Source: Amphibalanus amphitrite (Eukaryota > Arthropoda > Thecostraca > Balanomorpha > Balanidae). From it: DNA of 64,000 bases. The notes below the pieces were generated by a model. It saw only the letters and a list, made by a program, of their open reading frames with translations. It was not told where the DNA came from and did not search any database. The stretch covers positions 1,116,001 through 1,180,000 of the forward strand of contig NW_024881519.1 in the NCBI RefSeq assembly GCF_019059575.1. Direction: 5' to 3'. Below, piece by piece: positions 34,101-43,049 of the stretch. Every line of letters begins with the position of its first letter. Within the stretch, counting starts at the first letter, position 1. The translations under genes and the position numbers were made by a program.

Positions 34101-34568
34101 GTTCATCCCCAGGATAAACTCAAAGCCCAGCGGCTTCCGTGACACCACAAGCACGCGCACTGATACCGATTCGCCAGATTGCGATCGCACCTCCACGACA
34201 CCCGTTCCCTCGCACCAGTATCGGTCACCGCTCACCGTCATCACGCTCACTGCGTCTCGATTCCAATTTCGACACACCGACACGTGCGCTACACACAAGC
34301 TGCATCCCGTGTCCAGCAGGGCGTCACAGGTGGCGCCGTCCACCGATACTCGCACAACGGGCAGCGCCCCGCTCACTGGAGACCGGGAGAGGAGGCTGGC
34401 GCCGAGCCCTCCTCTCCGCCGTCGTTTTCCGGACAGGACGAGGCGATATGACCGGGCCGGTTGCAGCGGAAGCAGCGCACACTGCGCCGACCGCCGCGGG
34501 CCCCGCCGCGCTCCCGCTGACCGCGAGCAGCGAGACAATCCCGCGACAGGTGGTTGGGCTGTCCGCAT
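31197..34568 (-). CDS. pol: Gypsy-type pol polyprotein (PR-RT-RH-IN)
   Basis: 1123 codons open. Protease DTG at residues 86-88; a linker of four 17-aa repeats (AVAERRAPETAPAAAG-like, about 183-255); RT with VRPVMDFRELNEYL, D425 in LLDLKDAY and YVDD at 489-492; RNase H with VWVDASS, HINLAELDA, MTDSRTV and ENRADALTR; integrase with HTSGHPGITRT...CQACQ zinc region, D in SMDVCHAD, D in LLTDNYPSF and E in GISERNHRS. All catalytic residues I can check are present. The frame is -1 relative to gag and overlaps it, so expression by -1 frameshifting is likely. YVDD is less usual than the YLDD of many Gypsy elements; clade not assigned. Confidence 0.93.
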   Translation of the reverse strand: MRTAQPPVAGLSRCSRSAGARRGPRRSAQCALLPLQPARSYRLVLSGKRRRRGGLGASLLSRSPVSGALPVVRVSVDGATCDALLDTGCSLCVAHVSVCRNWNRDAVSVMTVSGDRYWCEGTGVVEVRSQSGESVSVRVLVVSRKPLGFEFILGMNGVSALGGVTVSAENHVRFGAETTGVAAVAERRVSETAPAAAGAAAVAERRAPETAPAAAGSAAVAERRAPDTAPAAAGTAAVAERRVPEAAPVAAETAALAESTAPTEAAESGSAAIGALTVTETRAMAAPEAAAGIWREEEKDFIVSYDESQKKWSVQLKWCGDEPGQLFNKAEEYSIPSEARQEYERQLTKWVTNGWLVPYDERVHGQAKGTIPLMAVIQPNKDKVRPVMDFRELNEYLDSHTAAADVCSEKIREWRRFGRNVSLLDLKDAYLQVHVSKSLWPYQTVVFQGKRWCLTRLGFGIGCAPLVMKKVLSMALGLDQRIDSATSSYVDDIFVNEEVATAAEVKAHLENHGLDCKAPESVIDGARVLGLRVWGERDGLFWRRDRTDISPPPKLTRRAVFSLCGRLTSLVPVAGWLRVAASYLKRRVTAVSSGWDDEVTDPELCAMVIEMVERVNTSDPARGRWDVSGDGGGVVWVDASSLAIGAVLEINDCVVEDACWLRKSSDTHINLAELDAVIRGLNLALSWNLKNVTIMTDSRTVYHWLSDVLSGRARVKTKAASEMLIRRRLETVKKLGEEYAMQLCVKFVPSAENRADALTRVPKKWLTPQGASMVCGAVVTEPDIARIHHTSGHPGITRTLRLCRRQSSDVTRAQVRAVIRQCQACQSVDPAPQRWVRGTLGVNECWERVSMDVCHADNQLYLTLVDCGPSRYAIWRRLKRQDAESVIAQLESIFLERGAPTELLTDNYPSFRSAVFNEFVSRWGVSVRYRAAHVPSGNGISERNHRSIKTLAARKKCSVVEAVYRYNVMPRAEDQSSSPMETLFNYRVKVPDVDTPADADISRFTVGDKVWVRDPSRRCDVASSLGTVSRIVSVQCVEVDGVPRHVRDLRLAVLPQPAEGRSPPISESDDEGAPIIFYEQRVTPDAAARGESEGASHDGEESAAARRSTRERRPATLTQYGDL

Positions 34569-35182
34569 GAGTGACAGGTCACGCGGGGTGGCGCCGCCGA
34601 CGTCCGCGCTGCTGCTCCCGTCGCTCCTGCCATGGCAGTCTCTTCTTCATCGGCGAGCACAGCTCGGGCCCGGCTGATTAGCTCGCTCAGCGTCATGCTT
34701 TCGACGCGGCTTCCTGCACGAAGCACACGGCGGGTGGTCTCCGGCAGTTTTGCCACGAACGCGCAGGCTAGGCCGCCGTCTGACATACCGCCAAACAGGC
34801 CGGACAGGCGACGCAGCTCTGCAACGAAGACATCCACCGGCTCACCTCGACGGAGCTTCATCTTCTCAAACCGGTCATAGGCGTCAAACTTATCCTCTGC
34901 GAAAGCCGAAATCAGGCCATTTTTGATGGTCTCGTAGCCAGCCTTGTCCTGCTCGTCCAGCTGCTGATAGACAGCGAACGCCCCGCCAGTTAGGCGGAGG
35001 GGAACGACGACGTGCAGCGCGTCGATGCCACGTAGACGGCACACCAGCTCCACCTTCTCCAGCCACTCTGTGACAGGCTGAGTCGCTCCGTCGAACTCAG
35101 GTATGAGTCGGAGATCGGCTGCAGCGTCCGCCGTACTCGCCGGCTTCACTCCACTCTCAGGCGCACTTTTCTCGTCCTTCAT
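34373..35182 (-). CDS. gag: Gypsy-type gag (capsid and two zinc knuckles)
   Basis: 269 codons from the ATG at 35182 (MKDEKSAPESG); the open frame extends upstream into the LTR but without need. The middle region (LIPEFDGATQPVTEWLEKVE ... FEKMKLRRGEPVDVFVAELR) is the retrotransposon-gag capsid fold. Two CCHC knuckles follow: CHSCGQPNHLSRDC and CFRCNRPGHIASSC, which bind element RNA. The C-terminus overlaps pol in the -1 frame. Intact. Confidence 0.92.
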   Translation of the reverse strand: MKDEKSAPESGVKPASTADAAADLRLIPEFDGATQPVTEWLEKVELVCRLRGIDALHVVVPLRLTGGAFAVYQQLDEQDKAGYETIKNGLISAFAEDKFDAYDRFEKMKLRRGEPVDVFVAELRRLSGLFGGMSDGGLACAFVAKLPETTRRVLRAGSRVESMTLSELISRARAVLADEEETAMAGATGAAARTSAAPPRVTCHSCGQPNHLSRDCLAARGQRERGGARGGRRSVRCFRCNRPGHIASSCPENDGGEEGSAPASSPGLQ

Positions 35183-35222
35183 GGCTCTTACTCTCTGTCT
35201 CTCACACAATGCCGAAATAGCT

Positions 35223-35489
35223 TGTAGAAAACCGAGCCACCTCTCACACGCTGTATTCCTTACGTCATCGTGTCGCGGCGCCAACTGCCGCCGCGCGCCC
35301 GAGCCCGGCCGGCGGTCCACAGTGCACACACAGCTGTGCGCCATAAAACTAGCGCCGCAGGCGCAGGAAATGCGGCCCGCCGGTCCCACGGCCTCGGCGC
35401 GCCCACACAAACACGGTCATAAGCACACACGCACAATACACACACAAGGCACGCTACGTTCTACTAATTCATAGCACAATTCTATTACA
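35223..35489 (-). repeat. Gypsy-type 5' LTR
   Basis: 267 bp partner of 30918-31184. Element transcription on the minus strand would start here. The bases just inside (minus: agctatttcggcattgtg) hold the primer site, but I cannot name the tRNA. Confidence 0.93.
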
Positions 35490-35494
35490 ACACA

Positions 35495-37063
35495 TCTTCA
35501 CTGGTGTTTTCAGCTGCTCTTTCGATACAGCCGAACGCTGTCCAACCGAGCGGTGTGAGCACTGCCACTGGCTCTCCGGTCGTACCAAGAACAGTATCCA
35601 GTGGCACGAAGAGGGGCATCGTATCGGCGCTGATTCCTATCAGCAGATCGACCCCACGACTTCTTGACATCTCCGGGAATTGGATGTGTCGCAGATGCGC
35701 CCACTTCTTCTTAGCGTCGTTCCAGTTTATGCCCACAGATGCTCCGTCTAAACTGGGTATGACGAACACGTTCAGAGCGGCTTCATAACTGCTGTGCAGG
35801 CTGGATAACTTCACAGAACCTGCTTTCATAGTGACGTCTTGTGTGCCGGTCACCGTTCCCAGCTCAAACTTTTGGCTCGTTCCATTGAATTCGATCTCGG
35901 ATGCAGCTGCTTTACTGATGAATGATGCGTCAGAACATGGGTCCAGTAGCGCGTTGAGGGTAACCGAACGGCCGTTGTGGTGCACGCGCACTGGAACTGT
36001 CTGGAATGCGGTCGCTTCTTTTCCTGGTGGTGATCTGGAGGCTGCCGTATTGTAGGTTATTCCGGAGCTTTGTGTGTTCCCGCTACTGCTACTGCTGGTG
36101 GTGTTTGGCGTGTTGCGCGATGGCTGACATCCACTGCTGTGAGCTCCTTCTTGGCGGTATTGTGACCAGCTCAACTGTCCGCTCTGTTCTAGTTGACCTT
36201 GCTGAGGTAGATGGCTCGTAGTCTGACGGTTCTGACTTGTGTTCTCCGTCTGTCGGTGCTGCTCTTTCAGCCGTCCTCTCTGTTCCAGTTGCTTATCTTG
36301 TCGCAGACTGGCATGCAGTAAGGTGTGGTGGCTTCCTCCACACCCCTCTAACTGACATCCAGGAAACCGGTGGCATCTTATTCCACGATGTTGTCCGGCG
36401 AGACATCTAAAACAGATTCTTGTCTGCTTACAGAACTCGTATCTTTTGCCCACTGTCCAGCTCTGAAAAACAGCACAGCTCTCCAAGGCGTGATCAGCTT
36501 GACAAACCATGCAGTTTGTATCTGACGGCGGACTGAAGGACTGCCGCACTGCTGGCTGATGTTGATTCTGGGTCTTCACTCGGAATGTCTTCCTTTGCTG
36601 ATGTCGAGTGTTTGGCATGCTGCTCGTGGTTTGTGTCATTTGCTTTGCTCTTTTCTCGAATAGCGCTTCATCTGTCAGCCACTCGGCGAATGACTCGAAG
36701 TTGTCTTCTCTGTGCTCAGTGCTTAGCCATCTGTTGTAGTTCTTCACGTAGAAATGATGGAGCTTCTCTACAACAAGTAAGTAGTATGCAGACGTGTTTG
36801 TGAGATCTGACACGCATCCACTTTCCTTTAAGTTTGTCACTAAACTTGTCACTCTGTCAGAGAATTCTTCTAGCCGCTTGGTTTCATCCACTTGAATCGG
36901 CCGCGTGCGTCTTATTGAATCAAGCTCGTTTCGGATTTTGAACATTTTTCCACCGTATTTCTTGTCTAACTCTTCTTTCGCCTTTGCATATCCCGTTTCT
37001 GTGGGTCTGTACCTTTCTACAATTCTCAGAGGCTCTCCCGCGAGATAGTTTTTCATGTAAATC
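35495..37063 (-). pseudogene. BEL gag C-terminal part and protease
   Basis: Minus-strand frame of about 520 residues. The gag part has KMIYMKNYLAGEP and FSDRVTSLVTNL; a zinc-knuckle region follows (CMVCQADHALESC, CFRCLAGQHRGIRC), then a Gln/Ser-rich linker and the protease region VTLNALLDPCSDASFIS. The protease active site reads D-P-C where D-S/T-G is expected, so its activity is doubtful. The frame is cut at 35495 by the Gypsy-type element and at 37063 by a MITE. Confidence 0.85.
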
Positions 37064-37075
37064 ATCTTGAACTTA

Positions 37076-37345
37076 TGTTGTTTTAATGTCATTTTTCCCA
37101 GGAAATTAGTTATGTATGGTCACTTTTCGGATTATTCTCTGGGATAATAATATCTAACTCACAAGTCCATATATTTCGGATGATATTGCTCACCCTTGGT
37201 CACTGGACAAAATAAAAACCACTGGACAAAACCAAGATTTTTATTTTGTCCAGTGACCAAGGGTGAGCAATATCATCCGAAATATATGGACTTGTGAGTT
37301 AGATATTATTATCCCAGAGAATAATCCGAAAAGTGACCATACATA
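37076..37345. mobile_element. Palindromic MITE in BEL gag
   Basis: Arms of about 110 bp (tatgtatggtcacttttcgg and complement) around a short centre near 37225. A 12 bp direct duplication atcttgaactta lies at 37064-37075 and 37346-37357. Collapsing it restores the gag frame. The left 35 bp have no partner in the right arm. The length of the duplication would fit a Mutator-like origin, but that is a guess. Confidence 0.82.
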
Positions 37346-37977
37346 ATCTTGAACTTAGCCGGTATTTTCTCGCTGTCGACGAATGCATTAAACATCTCCG
37401 ACCAGTCACTAAACTGCATCTGATCCCCACTGAAGACTGGCAGCTCAGGCTTTTTCAAACCAGGAATCGTGCACGCTTCTACTTTCTCAACTTCTTTCAC
37501 TGAACCACTGGAGCTGTGCGAATCTGAACGATCTGTGTTCTCTGATATCTTTTGGCGAATGTATTTATTTGCTAGCGAGACCGAATCAGCGATGTCATTC
37601 TCTAGAGCTTCATAATTCTTCCACAGAGGTCCTGATCGCACAGATGAGCCGTCTTCTGAGTTATCTTCATCTTGCATAGTTTCTAATATGTCCAACAACT
37701 GTGTCGTTAGCTCTCCCAGCTTGGCAATCAGTGCTTGTATGACTGAGATTGATGCGTTTCCCTCTATGAGCATAGCATGTAATTCACACTCGTCGTTACG
37801 TATCTGCGTCACTAACTTTTGCTTTCGCCTATACAAACTATGAGGCACACTGGCTTCCATCATTGATTCCTCAGGGTTTACAGAAGTGTTGCTGGTATTG
37901 TTCATTTCTTCACCTCCGGTCTTCTTACTTCTCTGTCTTTTTCCCGGCATTGCTTCATCCGTGTTCACTGGCACCAA
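37346..37977 (-). pseudogene. BEL gag N-terminal part
   Basis: Starts at MPGKRQRSKKTGG just inside the 5' LTR and primer site, followed by a coiled-coil-like region (KQKLVTQIRNDECELHAML ... LGELTTQLLDILETM) and the capsid start KKPELPVFSGDQMQFSDWS, ending at SEKIPAKFK at the MITE. Together with 35495-37063 it makes the BEL gag; the MITE separates them. Confidence 0.86.
37959..37976 (-). other. BEL primer-binding site
   Basis: Minus strand TGGTGCCAGTGAACACGG two bases inside the 5' LTR; TGG complements a tRNA CCA end. The priming tRNA would end in GGCACCA; I do not assign it. Confidence 0.7.
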
Positions 37978-37978
37978 A

Positions 37979-38212
37979 TGTTCGGATAGTCTTAATGGTT
38001 ATTTCCTCGCGTTGTGTTACGCTTAGCTTTTTAACTTAATGCTTTATTTATCTTAACTTCGCTTAACTTTCTTAAAACAACTTAATGGCCTCGTTCTCAT
38101 TTTTCTATATATTTTCTTCACCCTCGTTCTCTCGTCTTGCCCGACCTCAATACGTTAATCATCACAAAACATATGTGCACGGGACATGTGTGATAAAAGA
38201 ACCTCTGTAACA
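37979..38212 (-). repeat. BEL 5' LTR
   Basis: 234 bp partner of 26676-26909, about four differences. Followed by CGCGC and family A MITE sequence. Confidence 0.93.
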
Positions 38213-38591
38213 CGCGCATTTCAATTTTCTCCCCTTGAATTATAATGGGGAGGTCGCAAAATTGACCTGACCTTAGGTCATCGATATCAAAATTCTGAGA
38301 TATACATTTTGTACATGCTATTGCTCTTAGCAATCGCTGAAAGTTTCAAAGCGATCGGTCACTCGGTGTAGCTATGGCAGACATTGAAACTTTTTATGAG
38401 GTGAGGTCACTTCAAGTGACCTGGTGACCTGACCTTGAATGACCTTGGTCTGAAATTTTAACAACATGTGTAGAATTGATGCATGATAAGGTGTACCAAA
38501 AAAAAGGCGGCGCTCCGCGCCGCCGTTTTTGAAATATTCGCGAAAAAACACAAGAGAGGTGTTTAAACACCCCCAGCAGGGCGCGGGCTAA

Positions 38592-38780
38592 TCTCTGAAA
38601 GTTTCAAAGCGATCGGTCACTCGGTGTAGCTTTAGCAGACATTGAAACTTTCGATGTAGTGAGGTCACTTGAACTGATCTGGTGAGCTGACGTTAAGTGA
38701 CCTGGGTCTGAAATTTTCACAACGTATGTAGAACAGATGTATGATAAGGTGTGCCAAAGACGTTTGAGGGACTTCTGGTA
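38592..38780. repeat. Second fragment of family A repeat
   Basis: tctgaaagtttcaaagcgat through tgataaggtgtgccaaa repeats 38325-38500 in diverged form, with no TTAA end seen on the right. Confidence 0.65.
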
Positions 38781-40355
38781 CGCCGATCTGCTTTTTCAAC
38801 AGCTGTTTGCCGAGTTTGCTGGCATTGAAAGTATGCTACTTTTTGTGGCATACTTTGAGAAACAGCTTGGCATACATCAATTTTTTTGTATGATAATGTT
38901 ACAAATTTAATGACTTCATCGATGCAACGTATGATAAAAACATGCCACGGGCTACGCAAAAAGTTTTAGAGGTCATAATGGTTATTTCTTGCTGGATATA
39001 TAGGGTATCGTGTGTCAGGGCTTATATTGAAATTAAACCCCAGAACAGCTATTTTTATAAGGCTTATCTCATCGTGGCATCACTGCGATTAAAATCACCC
39101 CATCATGCAGAAACACAACAGGGAATTCCCTTTTTCATTCGCATTCCCGATTACATTAGAGTTTTTCACTTCCAAAAAAAAAACGACAGTTCACATTGTA
39201 TTTTGATAACACAAAAGGCCAAAAGCGTTTCAAATCTTTATCACCGTGATTATTACACCGTGCTCTTTATACAGCGTTTTACCGAAGAGAAAGTAAATAG
39301 CTGGCGAGGGCGAGAGGAAGAAATGAAGTCCAGTCTAGCAACGCCTTGATTGACATGCCCAGCATGTTGCATCACAAGTCACAACGCTTCATTACATTCG
39401 TTTTCGTCGCCCACTTTTACTATTTCTTTGCAGTATCCATATGCTGTCCAATGTCCATATTTCTCTTGTGTTGTGGCCAAATGATTCAATTTATCACCGG
39501 CTTCCCGCTTCCGTTTAGGTTCAGAGAATGATTCCGAAATATTCTCCATATTTGAAGTCGTCGGTAGACCCTTCGATTATTTAAAAACTTGATTCAGGTA
39601 ATATTTCAGATAACTTGTCGGCTAGTTGGCCGTGCTCCTTGCTACCATCAGTGATCGGTAGTTAGATAGGTGCCTCAAGTAATGCCATTTCTTGTTCGGC
39701 TTTATTTATATTTGCTCTAAACCACTCCAGAATTGCGTAGAAGATGTGAACAAATATTAAAGCAATATTTAATGAGAAGTAACTTGGAAGAAAAAATTAA
39801 TATCAATTCAAAATCCAATAAAACCCACACACGCCAGTAACTTCAACTGTGCTGCGCGGCTTGCTGCCGATTGTTTACATTTTGGCTTTGGAATGTCATG
39901 CTCCGAGCAAAAATCAAGAGCATTATTAGCAATATTTTCTTAGGCACTTCCTCTTGTATGATCAGCAAATTTAATTTTTATTAGCGTAGCCAGATTTTTT
40001 TTTCATAATGTTGTATGTATATCTGAGCATTTAAGCTCGTCGACTTTAAATACGGAAAAATATACATAGTGAATGCATGTCCCCGACAAGCTGTATGCAT
40101 GCGCGCCGGTGGCTCTCAAACTACGTAAAGCGGGCGTAGTGAATATATTCCTGCGGTGAAACAGAATAGTATTGTCGTCGTACTTTGTCGGTGTACTTTT
40201 CCAAAGTACACCAAGAATATATTCACTTGGTGAAATCGGGCCAGGGTCGGCAGCATCTGCCTTTGTTTCAGATAAGGATGCCCTCCACTCTTCAGCATAT
40301 CAAAAGATACTTTTCCCACGTCATTGCCACCCTCTTCGTGTCACAAGTGCCTTTA
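38781..40355. other. AT-rich stretch, no recognised gene
   Basis: Frames at 38942-39349 and 39346-39531 lack motifs and have ordinary AT-rich composition. 40190-40215 has a small inverted pair (gtgtacttttcc / ccaaagtacacc). A hAT-type end at 40501 points leftward into this region; its other end was not found. Confidence 0.45.
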
Positions 40356-42677
40356 TCAGTTGTGGTGTCGCCTCGCACTGCTCAGCTTTATGGCTGCCGC
40401 ACCTCTTAACTTCCTGCCTCCTCTACAGATTTTCGAGGCGCCCCTTTCCATAGCTTTAGGGTGCAGCTGCCCCCCTTGCCCCCCTGCTTCCGCCGCCACT
40501 GAGAAGGCGACCTCGGGAATAGCTGCTACCAGGACGTCATCCACTTGATAGCGAATTCCATTGACGCGGCAGCTCTTCATAACGGGAGATGCCTTTCCAG
40601 CATCGGCATATACTCGCTCTTCCAACAACAAAATATCTTTTGTATGCATGAAGGTGGTCTGCCCAAGCTTTTTTGCCAGATGCAGCTGATGACGTTTCGC
40701 CATTGAAAGGCACGGGTTCATTCGATTTTGAGAGCTTTTTAGTGCGCTCTTCAACTCCTGGTGTTTATTTTCAAAGCGAAGGGTCCATAGGAATCTCAAA
40801 GGTCCATGGCGACGGATTTCTTCGACATAATGCAACATATAGTGAAAGTTTGGGCGCATGCCGAAGCATCCAGGATATATCTCAACAAGAGATTCAAGCC
40901 AATCTTCCACATCTGTCTGAAGATGTATCAGCTCCGCATCTGTCAGGGTTGGAGCACAACAGTAGAAAACTATGTCCCGCAAGCGAATAAACGCATCCCA
41001 CTCTGGACACTCTGAGGGGATTGTGTCCCCAATCATCAGTGGCAGCAAACGAATCAACGTGAAGCATTCGCTTGCAGTCAGTTTTATCAACACACCAGTT
41101 CCGACAGACGCCATTTGCGGTGGATTTTTATCCGTACTACGGTGATATGGAAAATTTCTCAGCACCTCATTCAGAGTCGTCACGGACAACACTTTGTACT
41201 TCCGAATGAGTGACGTCAATGTCCACCTAATCACTAGGGGCCCCACGCCTTCAAGAATATCGTGGCCAATGTCAGGCGGCTGCCGGTCAATGATGTGAAA
41301 TGATGGGAGATCGTTCAGAACGCAGTGCTCTTTCAAACCGTATAACTGATGAAGACCCTGTCCTGCCTCAGAGTTTTGCAGTGCCGCCACCTGGGAATCA
41401 TATTCAGATTGAGTTATTCTTTTGCAAGCGGATGATCTGAAGGTCGATTTCATGTCTGATGCACTAATGGTGCAAAAACGGCAGATCCTATTGCCTCCAG
41501 AAAAACATTCATTGAAGCGACCCAAGAAATGCTGAGCCAAGTTGTCAGCAATCAGGAACCGAACTGTACCTCTGAAGACTTGCACTGAATCACCGGTACC
41601 TACCGATACTCCTTCAGTACCAAATGAATTTAGATCTTGCATCAGTGGTTCTATGACTTTTTCAAACGTATGCTTTTTCAGAAGAGAACACTTCACCAAA
41701 AGGACCAGGAAGATATGCTGCAACCGTCCAGATGGTAGGTCAGGCAGTGCAAAGTAAAATGCACCTACTTTTGATTTTGAGGCCTTTGTTCCCAAGGGAT
41801 TTGCAATCCCGATTTCATTGAAGTACAAGCTGAGACACACTTCTTCATTGATGTCAGAATGAAGAGTGCCATCACGGAATGATCTATAGCAGTGTCCATC
41901 CGCAGCACTGGGACTATGTTTTACCACATGAGACCGAACACTCTCATGGGAAAGTATCGCAGACAACTGCTCCAGTAGAGGCACATACTGGTAACTTTCA
42001 CCGCCACTTAGTTTCACAGTGCGCGGCTTAACCAGCACTCTGTTCATTCTCATGTATTTTTCTCGTTTGTGTGGTGTTTGAAGGTCCCGAAATGTTTTTA
42101 TTGTTGGCAGGTTGTCAATGCAGATATCACCACCAGCATGGGATAGTGCCGCAGCCTGCTCTCGGCATGCTCTGGCAGCAAAACGTGCAACTGCACTTGC
42201 AACATCAGAACACACCTTTTCCGATGCGCCTTTCATGTTCAAGTCAATAAGAAAATCCATTGCTTCATCTTCTATGCCATGGCTTGGTTCAGTCTGGACC
42301 TCAGATGCATCATTGCCCACAGCTGTATTATCCACAACTGTGGTACCTTCCCTGTCCTCTGTTGTCTCCACACAAGATTCAGCTGTCTCAAGGCTTGACG
42401 GTCCATCGCCCATACACGCCACTGGCTGGTTTGGGCAACTTACGGCCCCTTCAGTTTCAGAAGTATCTTTCTCTGCCTCACGCAGCCGATGAACATTGAT
42501 GTGCCTCCTCCAGTTGGTAACGTTTTGAAATGTTTTATCACAAAACATACAAGCCACATGAAAGTTTGCCTCATTCTGGTGGCTTCTGAGATGTTTTGTG
42601 TACATAAACAAGTCATAAAAATTAGTGCCAGGGCAGACGGGGCATTGCAATTCAACTACATCCAGGCTGAGTTTCCC
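40356..42677 (-). CDS. Zinc-finger, putative DDE-transposase-like protein (last exon)
   Basis: 764 codons open without a stop. Two C2H2-like fingers (residues about 3-24 and C34/C37/H50/H54), an acidic linker, then a domain with FLIADNLAQHFLGRF (D369), CRFC (390-393), PPDIGHDILEGV (D460, D464), LLPLMIGD, and FHYMLHYVEEIRRHGP...RFENKH (E627). Spaced D, D and E plus a zinc pair resemble an RNase-H-fold transposase; proteins with MHDLLEGV-like and DNLG-like motifs are common, poorly described products of animal genomes. No ATG starts the frame: a pyrimidine tract ending CAG at 42678-42680 (minus) looks like a splice acceptor, so this is a 3' exon. The last 47 residues derive from a hAT-type end starting at 40501, which supplies the stop. 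Host gene or mobile element: undecided. Confidence 0.7.
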   Translation of the reverse strand, partial: GKLSLDVVELQCPVCPGTNFYDLFMYTKHLRSHQNEANFHVACMFCDKTFQNVTNWRRHINVHRLREAEKDTSETEGAVSCPNQPVACMGDGPSSLETAESCVETTEDREGTTVVDNTAVGNDASEVQTEPSHGIEDEAMDFLIDLNMKGASEKVCSDVASAVARFAARACREQAAALSHAGGDICIDNLPTIKTFRDLQTPHKREKYMRMNRVLVKPRTVKLSGGESYQYVPLLEQLSAILSHESVRSHVVKHSPSAADGHCYRSFRDGTLHSDINEEVCLSLYFNEIGIANPLGTKASKSKVGAFYFALPDLPSGRLQHIFLVLLVKCSLLKKHTFEKVIEPLMQDLNSFGTEGVSVGTGDSVQVFRGTVRFLIADNLAQHFLGRFNECFSGGNRICRFCTISASDMKSTFRSSACKRITQSEYDSQVAALQNSEAGQGLHQLYGLKEHCVLNDLPSFHIIDRQPPDIGHDILEGVGPLVIRWTLTSLIRKYKVLSVTTLNEVLRNFPYHRSTDKNPPQMASVGTGVLIKLTASECFTLIRLLPLMIGDTIPSECPEWDAFIRLRDIVFYCCAPTLTDAELIHLQTDVEDWLESLVEIYPGCFGMRPNFHYMLHYVEEIRRHGPLRFLWTLRFENKHQELKSALKSSQNRMNPCLSMAKRHQLHLAKKLGQTTFMHTKDILLLEERVYADAGKASPVMKSCRVNGIRYQVDDVLVAAIPEVAFSVAAEAGGQGGQLHPKAMERGASKICRGGRKLRGAAAIKLSSARRHHN

Positions 42678-43049
42678 CTGGAATGGAAAAAGAATACATG
42701 CATATTTTGAGGTGGATGTGGGGTGCTAAGGGACAGGGAAGAAAAAATTAAAAATAATATCTAAATATAATTTCATTAAGTTTTCTTTCAGTAGGCATGT
42801 AAAACACCAAATTCCACATAAAATGCTGGCAAGTTCATGCTTTTATCTTTAACACATCTTAAGTTATAACGAATCCATGACAGATGTAAAATGACGATAA
42901 TAACTCAAGTTTATTGTACAAGACAAAGCTTTCGATACATAAAGTATCTTGATCACTGTCAATGAGATGTAGAATATTTGAAAATTCACAAATAACAAAA
43001 ACCGACGCAAGTCGTTGCATTTCTTTCTTCCTAACATGTGACATTCACC

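Larger units (their letters stand above)
30918..35489 (-). mobile_element. Gypsy-type LTR retrotransposon, apparently intact
   Basis: 4572 bp with 267 bp LTRs that I cannot tell apart by eye and a 5 bp duplication ACACA (30913-30917 and 35490-35494). gag and pol are both open in overlapping frames and a polypurine tract abuts the 3' LTR. PR-RT-RH-IN order is that of Ty3/Gypsy. Inserted within the BEL gag-pol region. No env frame. By these signs it is the youngest insertion of the nest. Confidence 0.93.
26676..38212 (-). mobile_element. BEL/Pao LTR retrotransposon, interrupted three times
   Basis: 234 bp LTRs (TG...CA) at both ends and a 5 bp target duplication CGCGC (26671-26675 and 38213-38217). 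Minus-strand order: LTR, primer site, gag, protease, RT, RNase H, integrase, polypurine tract, LTR. Net length is about 6.3 kb after removing a LINE fragment (27827-28248), a Gypsy-type element (30918-35489) and a MITE (37076-37345). The LTRs differ at about four positions. Confidence 0.93.
15244..38587. mobile_element. MITE family A reverse copy expanded to 23 kb by nested insertions
   Basis: Segments 15244-15428, 22850-23348, about 26400-26482, about 26635-26675 and 38218-38587 align in order with the reverse complement of the intact copy 394-1585. Their summed length, about 1.18 kb, equals that copy. The left TTAA is 15240-15243; the right site has drifted to CTAA (38588-38591). Each gap is filled by a separate element: hAT-type (15429-22841), CR1 LINE (23349-26394), palindromic MITE (26483-26634) and BEL/Pao (26676-38212). 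Confidence 0.88.

Noticed and set aside
33719-34677. Plus-strand frames of 132-298 codons
   Set aside because: Antisense to the Gypsy-type pol and gag in GC-rich repetitive coding sequence; no motif.
31197-35182. Endogenous retrovirus with envelope
   Set aside because: The region between pol and the 3' LTR is only a few bases; there is no env frame, so a Gypsy-type retrotransposon is sufficient.
38942-39531. Two adjacent plus-strand frames (135 and 61 codons)
   Set aside because: AT-rich, no homologous motif, no splice or start context.
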